Below, one piece after another: positions 1 to 14,165 of a stretch of 64,000 nucleotides of DNA (position 1 is its first letter; each line of letters starts with the position of its first letter). This DNA comes from Tricholomella constricta (Eukaryota > Basidiomycota > Agaricomycetes > Agaricales > Lyophyllaceae): contig JAACJP010000024.1 of NCBI GenBank assembly GCA_013368375.1, positions 248,001-312,000 of the forward strand. Reading direction: 5' to 3'. The notes under the pieces were generated by a model. The model was given only the letters and a program-made list of their open reading frames with translations, did not search any database and was not told the DNA's origin. Both the position numbers and the translations under genes were made by a program.

Positions 1-48
1 ATGTTACACATGACTGGCAGACTGAGATTCTCGGCTATCGAAGAATAT

Positions 49-1124
49 TCATCCGCCCGCTGCACAAGAGGCGACGAATTTGTCAAGCTTCTTGCGCAGA
101 GGATGATCAGCGCGTATTCCAACAGTTCTAAGGGCCCTCGCCAGATCTGTAGCCAAACGTATTCGCTCTTCCTCGTCAACATTCTTAGACTCGAGCAATT
201 CCTTGACTGCACGAGCTAAGCGGCCCTTGGGACCAGACGGTGCTGAACCATTAGGAGCCTTGGGTATTTTATTTTTTGCCTTGGGCTCTCCCTTTATTTT
301 TGGGATTGCCAAGAGTGGTTTGAAGAACTCTGTCCGGAAGCGACGATGGGCCAGGGAAACCACAGGCACGACACGATCAGGAGGACTAGCAGCCTCCGCG
401 CAGGCTTCTGCGGTCGCCAGACGATCGCCGGAATCCCCCTCTTCATACCCCCACTTCTTCAACTCATCCATCCGCTTCTCTTTCAACCGTATGGATATTT
501 TCTCGCGAGTGTCGGTTACGGTGATGGTCTTAGCGACGGACTCCAGGACATCATTAAGACGAAGCCAGCCTTTGTCCTCATCCACGGCTCGTTTCACGTA
601 GTGGCGATTCACATAGCTGAGAAGGCGGTTGACAGACTGAGCACCAGCGGTATACCGATTGAAGCAAGGGACAATGTAATGGATCAAGGTGGTATCATCG
701 TGCGGAGCCCCAAGGAAAAGCTCACGGGCCGCATCAGCGAAGTATTTATCAAGTTGTTCGTAAATGTCGGTGCCACTCGAGAGGTTAGAATCAGGGACTC
801 GAGAAGTAGTGTTTGCAGCTTCGCTCTGGGCAGTAAAGCTATTTACAAGTTAGTCAGGTTGAATGTTTGCAATAGTTTGGGACTTCACTAGTTGTAACAC
901 GCCGAGTGAATGCCAGAGTAAAAGCCGACATCTATAGCAGGCGCTTTTCCGTTGGGGTCATTGCTCGGAGATTTTAAAATGTGATCGAGCGCGGGATGGA
1001 GGTAAGCCCAGAGTGCGGAGAGCGAAGCGGCCGGGTTAGCGCTCCCTGTAGCAGGATTGAGCATGACTGGGATGTTGAGAGTGGCGGAGAGGCTGGCGGA
1101 TTCTTTTCCCTTGCCCTTCGACAT
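49..1124 (-). CDS. cullin N-terminal-domain-like protein (short, no cullin C-terminus)
   Basis: Two exons, 1124-889 and 838-49, join across an intron that opens GTGAAG and closes TAG to give 341 residues in frame. The junction restores YNYFTAQSEA, the place where cullins read VYNYCTS. Further cullin-like stretches follow: YEQLDKYFADAARELF and VNRLLSYVNRHYVKR (the LNRHWV helix of cullin repeat 1). After about residue 150 the resemblance fades into a charged, Lys/Ala-rich tail, and the frame stops at TGA 51-49. Cullins are about 750 residues or more and scaffold RING ubiquitin ligases; the N-terminal repeats bind adaptors and the C-terminus binds RBX1 and carries the NEDD8 site. This protein lacks the C-terminus, so it could at most bind adaptors. 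It may be a truncated paralogue or a specialised decoy. Family resemblance is clear; function is inferred. Confidence 0.72.
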
Positions 1125-1333
1125 TCGAGGTTGGCGATCAATAAATAGAGAACTGCGAGATGGTCAACACTCGATAATTAACTCCATTTTTACTTCGGGA
1201 CGTCTCATTGTTTGTCTCACTTTGTCGTTGAACACCATCTTACACATGTCCGCTCGCATACCGACGGCGTTTCAATACGCAGACGCAGAATAGACAAAGA
1301 ATATCCAAAGGTAAGAAGGGTAATGTTTAACTA

Positions 1334-4340
<3,007 letters not shown>

Positions 4341-5269
4341 GGTGGTTGAAGTTCAAGCGCTGTCAGGGCAATGTTTCGTGGAGGGCTGATTTCCGTGAGG
4401 CTTGAGCGCTCTTTAACCGAAACGCTTACCCCATGCGGACCCGCAATGGATATACGTTTTAGGAAAGTGTCGGGAACCCGACTACGGTGCGCCGTTTGTG
4501 TCAGCCAGGATTGTAGTTTGCGACTTCAAATCCAGATGCCTGCCTGGTAATTTTCGACGGATTTGTCACATCCGCACTCCTTCTTAGCGCGTTGGTGAGG
4601 TTTCCATGCTGCATTCCTACCTACTTGTACCAGGAATGAGGCCTATGAGGCCTGAGATTACAGATAAGCCACCCATGGTATGACTTCGAAGGTTATGTGT
4701 TTCGTCAATTTCGTTGAAGTTTGTAAAGGATGCCGGCAATGCCGAAATTTTGCCTCATGAGGCAGGATTCCAATGGACCCACGTGGCCTCGTTTCGCTCC
4801 GAAAATAGAGAGCTAGCTCTCTACTTTCGGAGAGTCGGTGTTGTGTCAGCCACCTCCACCACTAACATCCGTCCACGCACAATACTTCTTACACGTTGAG
4901 CTGGCACACTGGGACTTTTGGTTTGCCTTGTGCCACATCATATGCTGTAAGTTCCGCTTGCCTCATTTCTTTATAGACCTGAACTGCGTGTCCTGGTGTC
5001 TACATGAAGAATTCTACGCTATGTTTCGAAGAATGCACTTGTGGATCTGGCGGGTGAAGCCCACCGGGTAATTCAAAATTGGTGTGTACTCGTATACATC
5101 TTTTACATCTCATTTGTCTATTTTTCGTATTAAGTACATCGTGTCTCGATGGCTTGCCAGAGCTCGATCGAATGCCAAAAGTCCAGGCCTCTGTAGGTAT
5201 GGACTGGACTATAAGTACGAGGCAAATAACTAGGGCATATCACCATCCAATCCATTCACTGTTTGCTTC
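4341..5269. other. intergenic region between PARP and the integrase gene
   Basis: About 930 bases between two divergent genes. It must hold the PARP promoter (minus) and the integrase promoter (plus). The longer open frames here show no recognisable protein. No convincing TATA box, repeat or RNA gene was seen. Confidence 0.5.
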
Positions 5270-6923
5270 ATGGCTTCCACCAACTCTGCACCGACGAACA
5301 ACAACCCCACAGGCATAAACCAACATAAAGATTGCCGTAAGACTTCTCCATCAGATCACGACTGTCTCTGACCAATTCTTGTCACTATAGCCAAGACTGA
5401 TGATGAGCGTGTCGAGGCGATTATTCGAGAGTATCATCGTCGTGGTGTTCAGAACCGCATCAAAGTCAGCGAGTTACTCTACAAGGAGCACGGCATCCAA
5501 ATGAGGTATGTCTTTGTGCCCTTTACCTGTATTTGGCGGCTGAACTCTGTCTGTTAGTGACACTACTATCGCTCGTCGCCGTAAGCAATATGGCCTTCAA
5601 GGCAGCGGTGCGACTACTAGGGCCTTACCCGTCGCGGAGAAGCGCCAGCTTGTTCTCGACGAGATGGCCCTCGACCCTACTGGCCGAAGGGGCCCAAACA
5701 CTGTGCGAGAGGGAGTCTTATTGACTACCGGGATATCCCTCACTCGGTATGTACCACTAATCACTCGTTGTTCAATGCTGATTTCCTAATGACTGATGGT
5801 TTAGTACATATGTCCGTGGCGAGATGCACTTGCAGGATCCCAAGGGCTTCGAGATTCGCGAGCCAGCCGCCAAGAAGATCAAGCGCACTGCCCTCGTTTC
5901 ACTCGGGCCCCATCACGAATGGTCTGGTGATGGCCATGACAAGCTTGCCGCCATAGGCTTTCCCATTTGGGGTGTGCGAGATGTTTGGAGCGGCAAGTGG
6001 CTCGGGCTTTGGGTTGTTCCTAACAATCGCCGCCAGAAGGCTATTGCACTTTTGTTCCTCCAATTGATCCAAAAATATGGAGGTAAGTCGTCGTTAAGCT
6101 AAACTCTATATATGGTGCTTATGTGTCACATCATGTTAGGTGTGCCGCTCACCATGACCAGCGATCGCGGCTGATCATCCTTACTTGACTTGCAGGGATG
6201 CCAATACAAATGAGTACGGACTGTGGAAGTGAAACCACCCAGGTCTTTGGTTTAGCCAATGCGTTGAGGTAGCCGTGTACTTTATTTACTACTTGAAGTT
6301 CATCTCCAATCTTGATCTATTGGTGTAGAGAAATTTATTCCCCTGAGCTCTCCACCAGCGAGCTTCCAGCACATCGCTTCCTTCGGAGTGTACGCAACAT
6401 AACAATTGAACGAGGATGGCTTGCATTACGTCTCCAGTGGGGTGACAATGTGAAGCAGTTTTGGCATGCAGGCGCCAACATCTATGTTGAGTCAAACCCC
6501 GACCACTAGTATGTCCCATCTTTGTACTACTTTCTGTATTCAGGTACTTAAGACACCCATAGCAATCTTGTCCAGTGGCTCTGGCCACCCCTTATCCAGG
6601 CAGAACTTGACCAACTGCGCAATCGACTCAACAACCATGTTGTCCGGAAGGATTCGAACAAGAAGAACCCCTCCGGAGTCGCACCTAATGTTGCGATGGC
6701 ACTTCCTGAGAAGTACCACGCAGAGAACTGCCTGCAGGAGGTGGACACAACAATTCTACCTGAATTGATGGCGGCTGTCGAAGGTGGAGAGAATATCCTT
6801 GAGTTTTGTGATTCTGAGTATAGCGCTCGGGCACAGGAGGCGTATGATTTGCTGGGCATTCAGACCGTTACTTTGATCAATGTTTGGGCAGTTTTCTCGG
6901 CAATGCTGCCTTTAATGACATAG
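5270..6923 (+). CDS. DDE-type integrase/transposase-like protein, intron-rich and apparently intact
   Basis: Starts ATG 5270 (MASTNSAPTNNNPTG) and splices through about six short introns to TAG 6921-6923. The N-terminus has helix-turn-helix-like segments (IKVSELLYKEHGIQM, then TTIARRRKQYGLQGSG). The core carries HHEWSGDGHDKLAAIGFPIW and IWGVRDVWSGKWLGLW, then MSTDCGSETTQVFG, ITIERGWLALRLQWGD and LVQWLWPPLIQAELDQL. The Asp residues in DGHD and TDCG would be the first two acidic catalytic residues of a DDE core; the Glu in ITIERGW is a candidate third. Closely similar integrase-core proteins are multicopy in Agaricomycetes. No terminal inverted repeats were recognised, so it may be an element gene, a remnant or a domesticated copy. 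Each intron restores frame, which argues against decay. Confidence 0.78.
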
Positions 6924-6959
6924 AATATATAATAACATGTTAAATAGTCATATATGTTC

Positions 6960-8390
6960 TCATTGGAATCCATTCACTCGTTCTGGACTACCGACGGAGG
7001 ACATGGAGGGCATCATGGTATTCAAGGCGAGAGCGCGGGAAGCATAAGAGGGTATTTGCGTGCGAGTAGTACTGCGGCTGCTGCTGGCTATATGTATCAA
7101 CGGTGCTGATGTTGTTGTACCTGCCCAAGCCCGAATTCATACGGTGTGTCACGTCCGAATTAGATGCCGTCGAGTGCGGTTACTTTCGGCCTTGCACATA
7201 TCAGTACACAAGACATATTAGAATGCAAATTTGGGGACATACCTCTTCTCATGGTAGGCCAAGTCTCGAGACTGCGTGCCACTCTTCCACCTATAATCGC
7301 GCTCAAACTCGGCCCAGGGCTTCATGACAATATGCGTCGAGTCAACTCTCCCTCCCGAGTCCCTATCTCCCCTCTCCATCTTATCTCGTTCCTCAATGCA
7401 CGTCTGGCCTCATGAGAAGTCGTCGAAGAGCCAAAACGCGTACCCAGGGAGGATGCCATATGGGGATGGAGATGAGGTACATGAGCATCCAGCCAACATC
7501 CAGCCAACATACACGATCTTGCGGGAGGCGACAATGAAGGGAGACCGAACACAATGAACACAATGGTGAGTAGGATGAGTAGGGTTATGGCGTTAGAGCG
7601 GCCAGGAATTATGAACATGATGAGGAGGTACAGTGTAAAGGCAATGGTAGCAGGGGAGGACGAGCATGCCTGCAAGCTCCATGCCCACAACGAACAGAGA
7701 AGAAGAATGTACCGCAGAGGTCGCGCACAAGGACAAGCTCAGCGAGGTTGTGGATGGTTGAGTTGATCCAGCGCCGCCGCTGGGAGAGCAGCACGCGAAT
7801 AGTGTCCGGCACAATGGTTTTGCAGACAGCTTAAGGGCAGAAGATGTTCTTCTGCTTCGGGAAAGTCCTGAGCAGGCGTGTGGTGAGGTATTAATCTTCG
7901 CCGAGCAGCAGGAGATTCTTCTTGTGCAGGTTATCGATGCTGCGGGGTTTCCGAGGATAGGGACCCAGTAGCCAGAGTCGCCCTTGGGTGCCTTAATGCG
8001 GACATGCTGGAACAACCAGGCAAACAAGTCACACCACCGAACATAGACTCGAAGGCTTTCGTCATGCGGTGAGAGATGTAGTACTTGAACACTACAAGCG
8101 TACGTATTAGAAAGGCGTCAAGTCATGAAAAGACAGACTGCGTACCCTGCATCATCGTCACAAATGTCTTCATCTCACCAGAGGCCCATAATCTCCTCCT
8201 CATGCACCATACAGCTGACCATCCTCGTTAACGAATCGGGAAACACCTTCGTATCTGCATATCTCAGGCATTGTGAGCTCATTTCTCTCACCCTTGACCA
8301 TCCCGTCTGTGATCATGAGTATAAGCTTGTGAGAGTTCGGGTAGTCCGTTGACGCAAAACGACAAAAAAAAAATATATTTTGAAACATGT
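6960..8390 (-). pseudogene. decayed chitin synthase fragment
   Basis: Minus-strand matches to a processive family-2 chitin synthase are spread over several frames: a degraded SLACTDY-like segment near 8.36 kb, [36 protein letters not shown], the hallmark [13 protein letters not shown], membrane segments near 7.6 kb and [19 protein letters not shown] near 7.3 kb. The reading frame is broken many times. A base is missing where CMYRIKAPKG is expected. In-frame TAA interrupts GED-YLTTRLL and FCP-AVCKT, TGA replaces Trp in FDDFS-GQT, and an 11-nt duplication shifts frame near 7.49 kb. At least one intron is still recognisable, so this was a genomic copy and not a processed mRNA. The N-terminal half of the enzyme is missing. 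The right edge lies just beside the alpha-kinase gene, next to a short A-rich tract at about 8363-8375. Family clear, class IV/V-like. Confidence 0.85.
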
Positions 8391-8403
8391 TGAATTGTGC
8401 TCA

Positions 8404-10722
8404 TCAGGGGGAGGGAAATCCGTGGCGAAGTGGCCCTTGGAAATATGTCTTACCTTTCAACTTCAATTGCTTGCATAACTCGTTGCACTTATGAGCCTTC
8501 TCCCAAACTTTGATCCCGTCCGAACCCTGGTCCCAAAATCCTGTGTCTTTAGCGCAACTATAAATACATTACCTATCAGGACTGCAGAACATCGGAACCA
8601 AAAATGGACATACGAGTGCGCCTGTGGGTCGAATAAGATCACAGACTGGTCTGAGCCCACAACTCCTATCAGAAGTATTAGAAAAAAAGCAGTTGATAAT
8701 TTACAGAGCCTACCTTGAAGGTCCGTCAGCAAGATCTGACCTTCGGTATCGACAAGGGTATGGTGGGCATAAGCGTCGAGGGCTGAGCCAACAACATCGG
8801 CACTACGTCCAGCGACGTCGCTACCACTGAATTTCCGTTCGGTATACACCACAGAGGTGTCAAGAAGGGGTGCCGCAAGAAACGACTCAAACATAAGGCT
8901 CGATTCGTCATCAGGCCAGCAATTCGTAGCCTTTCCCACAAAAGCACCTTCACTATTCCAGCGTATCTCTGTTTTGATATTAGTATTTCGATAATGGTAC
9001 TTGTTAACCACGTACTAGGGATTCGTACGCCGCAAGCTTTGGCACGGGTGGCAAACGAGTCAGCGAAGTATTGGCCGAGGGCCAGCAGCTTGAGTTCGGC
9101 AATGAGGTCAGCACGGTTGGAGGCTTCGTCGACTTGAGAGTCTACTCCGCACTGGAAGATGGCATACATCTTACTCCCAATGCGGCCCTATTATCGGTTG
9201 AGATGCAATCATATATATGAGAGACATCACATGTACCATGAACGCATACTTTGTAGCCCCTTTAGATATGTAACCGCCTTCCGCCTTACCGGCTGCAATG
9301 AACTGACGCCAGCCCTTTGCAACCTCAATTTCTTCATCGCGGGTTAGAAATTCATCGAGGTTACCCTCAGCGTCAGCAGTGAAAGCAATCTTCTCAAAAG
9401 AATACTTGTCGAAGTCGATTTGAGGCATTACTGGAGCCTTGCGAGGACGAAAGGCACTGGTGTACTCCGTCGTTGTGGAGATACCTATGGGATCATGTAA
9501 ATCAGTTGAAGGGATGTAAGTATGGCTGGCGCAACAAACATACTTGTGGAAGCTTTGCGTTTGACGGCTGACTGACCACGGGCCATCGAACGAGTTCCAG
9601 AGCGGCGAGCTGAGGGTCGAGTGGATGTAAAAAATAGGTCGTCGTCATCCACCTGCCTCTAAATTAGCGCCTTACAGCAATAATAATCGAAAGGGTACTT
9701 GCCGAGGCAAGCTCATGGGCATAGACACGGAGAGTAAGCTTGCGAGCCTTGTAGTCAATGTCTGACACCTTTGACTCAGACCGAAGGTTGTTGAACATTG
9801 CTTCAACCGTTCCTACAAGGTGTTCCTCGGTTGGTTTGAAGTTGATGATCGACTTTGCGGATACGATGCCAAATTCGGCGCTGTGTGATGTTCAGAATCT
9901 GTGTATGAAAAGGACTTCAGATCTTACTCTTGAAAGTTCAACTTGACACCATTTACACTAGCAGCCGGTGTCATCAGCCACGCTTTTTCCAGTGTCCCCC
10001 GAACGCCATCCAACAAAGTCTTTGCTGGATCAGTTCCAAAATACTTCTTGTAGTCAGGGAGAAGCTGAGCCTTAATATGTCGACAGTCAGTTATATGGGA
10101 AAGACGGTCCACAAAAATGTCAAAGACCTTTTTGGCCGCCGTGCCGTTCTTCGGATAGTAGAAGAGAGACGCTTCGGCGGTAATGACATCGGACTTGGTT
10201 TGCTTATGGAGGGCAGCTAATTTAGCTTTCAGACGGGCAGCATCAGCCGCTTCGAGAGATTTATTTTTCGGGGCTGGTTGGCTAAGGCGATGCTGATTGG
10301 CTGAAGCCTGAAAAGCTGCAGCACGGCCGAGGATGTTGTCCGTGAGAGAACTGGCACCTGAAGGAGGACCTGTTAGTTCAAAATAATTGCAGTATTGAGC
10401 ACATTACTCACCGGCGCCAGCAGCCTCGGTTTCTTGACAAGAGTCAGCTATTTCAACATATGTGAGAGTAATAGGTCTCACCTTCACGGCATGCGCCACA
10501 CAAAACGTTCTTCATGTATGGAAAAACTACAGAACAGCCTTCACACTGCGGCTGCGCCTAGAAGAGTTAGTGAGTAAAAGCCGACATATGAAAATTTATA
10601 AGAAAGACCTCGATTGCTTCGCGCTCAACGGTCGACGAAGCTCTCGAGAGCTTGATGCACTTCATGCATTGATCTTCGGTGAGTTTGCGGAAGAGGATCG
10701 CGCAGCCAGTACAGACACCCAT
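8404..10722 (-). CDS. alpha-type protein kinase with N-terminal zinc-binding cysteine pairs
   Basis: Starts ATG 10722 (MGVCTGCAILFRKLTEDQ). The N-terminus has two CxxC pairs (CTGC, CMKC) in exon 1 and two more (CEGC, CGAC) in exon 2, which suggests small zinc ribbons. A helical linker follows (SLEAADAARLKAKLAAL and LPDYKKYFGTD). The C-terminal third is an atypical alpha-kinase: GGYISKGATKYAFM (nucleotide-binding loop), a Glu-rich helix with LIAELKLLALGQYF, then AYAHHTLVDTEGQILLTDLQG, VILFDPQAH and the ending GFWDQGSDG-KAHKCNELCKQL. These kinases (MHCK/eEF2K type) phosphorylate Ser/Thr and are expanded in mushrooms. The final exon was read through to TGA 8406-8404; the last dozen residues may differ if another intron is spliced. 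Substrate unknown. Confidence 0.85.
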
Positions 10723-12574
10723 GGTGGCAAGTTGTGGATGGGAAGAACAGTGTATCGCTTTTGCCTTGTAGAGAGAAAAAAATAAAGTTCAGACTGCGAC
10801 ATTGTGTCAGGCAAAAGTGATTGGACGAACATTCAAAGCTAGATAACATCACGACAACGACGAACTACAGTTAAAATAGCTTGGAAAGAGCCATACTTGA
10901 GTGACCTTTCAGGGATTTGTGGCAAGGCGAGTGATGACGGGGTCGTTTACAACTTTGTGAGTTTGAACGGGAGTCCAGGGAAAAGATAGATCATACCTAT
11001 ATATTATCCTGGAGTTGTGCACCATGTGTACTTGGAGGTCCAGGTGTAAATGTGTTCCGAGTTTGCGTTGATGGATGTGGCAAGTTACGCGGAGCAAAAT
11101 GCAGTGACGTGACATGTATACCATCATTCCGGCAATATCACTCCTTGACTCCCTTTACTGCAAAAACTGGGGAGGTCTCTCAATCACAGTAATTATGTAT
11201 ATAGAGAGTCCTAAAATAGTTTTTGGGATCATACCTGTCATGTACCTCCCAATGTTCCAAAAGTCTGTATAGTCGACATTGAGTTGTTGCATAAGCGAGT
11301 GTAGCTACACTCGCTTGCAAAACTCACGTGATCTACCGGGCCAGCCAAACAAATCCCTTTTAAGGCAGGTGCCGCTTGGTGATATTTTTCCAATCCGTGT
11401 AATTCTAGTGATTAGGTCCAGCTTTTCTATTGCCAACTTCATATGATGACAGAAATCATGAAGTTACTTGGAGGGTACAAGTGTAGGAATGCAGCGTCGA
11501 AACCCACAAATGGGCTAAGAAGGAGTGCGGATGTGACGAGTCCATCAAAAATTACGACGCAGGCATCTGGAATTTCAAGTAAATCGAACTCACGACCTTG
11601 AATCCTGGCTGACACAAACGGCGCACCGTACCCGACGTGTCCCAATATGTGCAAACCGACGGTTGCGAGCGGGATCATGTGTTCGTTGACTCGTTCTGAC
11701 AGCCGCGCTACTTATCAATGCTCTGACTCGCATGCTAATTATAGGCGCGTGTAAGTCAAGAGGCTCCCTGATGAATCGATCAAGGCGGGCATGACCCGTA
11801 GTATTCCTGACATTCAGCGGCTCACAAGGTAATCTGAAGAGCGTGTGCGAGAAGAAGGAAAAGTAGAGAATCTTATTTCAGTAAGCTATGAATACATCAT
11901 CGACTAGATGGTAGATATACGGCCTATATCGTCAGACAAGTTTGACGAATCAAAACTTGCTTGTGGGTATCTGAAAGACTGTTCCATGCATAAACATACC
12001 TAACTGGCAAGGTGCTCCCGCAGGTGGCATAATTCACGGCATTAATGAGGTGCACGGAGCGCAATGAATGCGGAACGAGGATGCATTTTACATGGGAGCG
12101 GGTGGTGGCAAATGCGGTGCAGTTCCGGGGACCGGATATGCTTCCGGTACCCAACATTCCACGTTTTTCGTCGGCCTCGATTCTAAAAGAAGACCTTGAT
12201 CTGTTCCGCTCCCGTTTCTGGTCGGGATGCTCGCTCTGAATGGTTACCACGAAGGAGCATGGGTCGTTTATGAATGTTTGGATAAGACTTTACAGTGTAC
12301 GTTGGGCGTTCAATTAGCAGTGAGCCTGACGAGCGAGAGGCGGCGATATGGACGTGATATGGGAGTCAGGGCGGCACCGTTGCCGACCTTTATGGCGATC
12401 GGTCCGAGAGGGCGATGTGATTATAACGAGGGTGGCATGATGGTAAATGAAGAGGACTTGCCAAATGCAGGCCAAATCACGATCATGCGAGATCTATCAG
12501 GGTCCGATGTGACATGTTGAAAGGGGAGATTCTCCGCTCTTCCATCCGTCTATATTCATGGGCTAGCCACACAC
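10723..12574. other. gene-poor region with a palindrome; two weak minus-strand ORFs
   Basis: About 1.85 kb without a recognisable gene. Minus-strand open frames at 11439-11678 (79 codons, hydrophobic) and 11924-12250 (108 codons) begin with ATG but match nothing I recognise and could not be linked by convincing splice sites. A perfect 24-nt palindrome lies at 11293-11316, with a CACGTG site just downstream. Confidence 0.4.
11293..11316. repeat. perfect 24-nt palindrome
   Basis: The half-site AAGCGAGTGTAG is followed immediately, with no spacer, by its exact reverse complement. A CACGTG hexamer lies within 10 nt downstream. It could be a dimer-binding site, a hairpin or chance; no flanking gene end was identified. 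Confidence 0.9.
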
Positions 12575-12582
12575 TTATAAAG
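12575..12582 (+). promoter_or_regulatory. candidate TATA box for the HMG-box gene
   Basis: TTATAAAG about 55-60 bases upstream of the ATG at 12637, followed by a C/T-rich leader. Position and orientation fit a core promoter for the downstream gene. Confidence 0.5.
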
Positions 12583-12636
12583 CCGCAGGCTCAAGGACTT
12601 GCCTAAATCCCCTCGTCTTCCACTCCCATTCCCGCG

Positions 12637-13956
12637 ATGCTGCGTCTCCAGACTAATCCTACCCAGCTACCACTCAATGACTTGGGTATGTGATCTTCTT
12701 TGTTGCTTTAATCCGCGCTTGCGCTAATATCCTTTCGTAGTGACACAGGGACAGTACTTGCAGTTCCACTGTACTACCGACACCGACTACGCGTTCACTA
12801 ATGTCCCTCCCACCGTGCACTCTTTGATCCCTGACCAGGGCCTTTCACCCGCTGAGTTCGACACACCGACAATTTATCAGTATTCTGAGGGGTCATCGCC
12901 GTCGGACTCCCTCCCTCCTTCTCCTATCTACGAAGAGAGCCCGGCACTCTCCTCTATGCGAGCCACCAAATCCGCGCCGCGCTTGCGATCCGGCAACCGC
13001 GTCCCTCGTCCGCGGAATGCTTTCATGATCTTCCGTTCCGAGTTCTGGGCCGACTCAAAGATCAGTAAATCAGTAGAACGCGACCATCGTCATATCAGTC
13101 GTATCATCGGCCACTGCTGGAACCAGCTCCCTGAAGAGGAGAAGGACGTATGGCGTCGCAAGGCCGAAGAGGAGAAGATCGAACACGCGAAGAGATACCC
13201 TGGTTATCGTTTCTCCCCGAACACGCGTACCAAGCAAGTGATCAGGCGTAACGTGAAGAGGAACGGAGAGGACGAATTACTGCGCTGCAAACAGGTCGCC
13301 GAGCTTCTCCTCGCAGGCAAAGCGGGCGCGGAGCTCGATCACGCCGTGAAGACCATCGACACGTCGCTGGGGAGGGAAATATCTCCCCCAGTTGCATCCA
13401 AGAAGGTCCTTGCGAAGTCCTCTTCTAACCAGAAGGAGGCTCCTGTTTTTCGAAGTCCTCTTCTACCTCCGGCCGCTCCCCAAACGAATACGCCTCAATA
13501 TCCGGGCCAAACTGTGAGTGGCTTGCCCAGTGATATCTACTTTCTTACTAAACCGCTTTTTCTTAGGCCACCTCATTGTATACGACCGATTATCAGGCGG
13601 AACACCCTTCCACTCCATACCAACAAAATTGGACTCTCCAATATCCCGCGTCGCAGCAGGACTCGGAGTTGTCATATACACCTCAGTACCTCCCTCCTCA
13701 CCATCATTCGAATACTTGGACTTCGCAAGGGTACGACAGCGTAGCGTACTCGTCGTCTGCTGAACTTTACCACGGAGTGCACCCTGTCGATTCCAATTAC
13801 CAAACATTCCCCCGCTCCTCCGCCTTTCAGATCGAGTTCGTCAACCCCTTCGGTTATCCTGCCCCCGATCCGTGTGCATCGTCAGTGCAAGAAAATATGG
13901 CATTGAGTCAGGCTCCCATTGACCCCCTCCACTGGGAACTTTCCCGTCACGGATAA
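12637..13956 (+). CDS. HMG-box transcription factor (MATA-HMG type)
   Basis: Three exons: 12637-12685, 12741-13513 and 13567-13956. The first intron opens GTATGT and the second GTGAGT. The HMG box spans roughly residues 105-180: VPRPRNAFMIFRSEFWADSK, then HRHISRIIGHCWNQLPEEEK and VWRRKAEEEKIEHAKRYPGY. The PRPRNAFMIFR start and RYPGYRFSPN end are typical of the MATA_HMG/Ste11 class of fungal sequence-specific factors, which act in mating, pheromone response and fruiting. Basic residues follow the box (RRNVKRNGED). The C-terminal half is rich in Pro, Gln, Ser and Tyr, as in activation domains. A TATA-like box lies 5'. No homeodomain mating genes or pheromone receptors are present here, so this is probably not the mating locus. 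Role in sexual development is inferred from the class. Confidence 0.88.
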
Positions 13957-14165
13957 AACATTTCCATCTTCTTCGCCGCGTTATGATAGTTCCACTTTCG
14001 TCTTCTCCTCGGATTAAACCACTGTATCATTTTAGGGTATTTTTATTTCTATCTCAAGCATTCACGATGTACATGTATTATCCTTTAAACAAAACTTACA
14101 TACTACGAACATCCATCTGTATCTAGACTATAGCCCAGAGCCAATTCACCACCACCGTCTTACCA

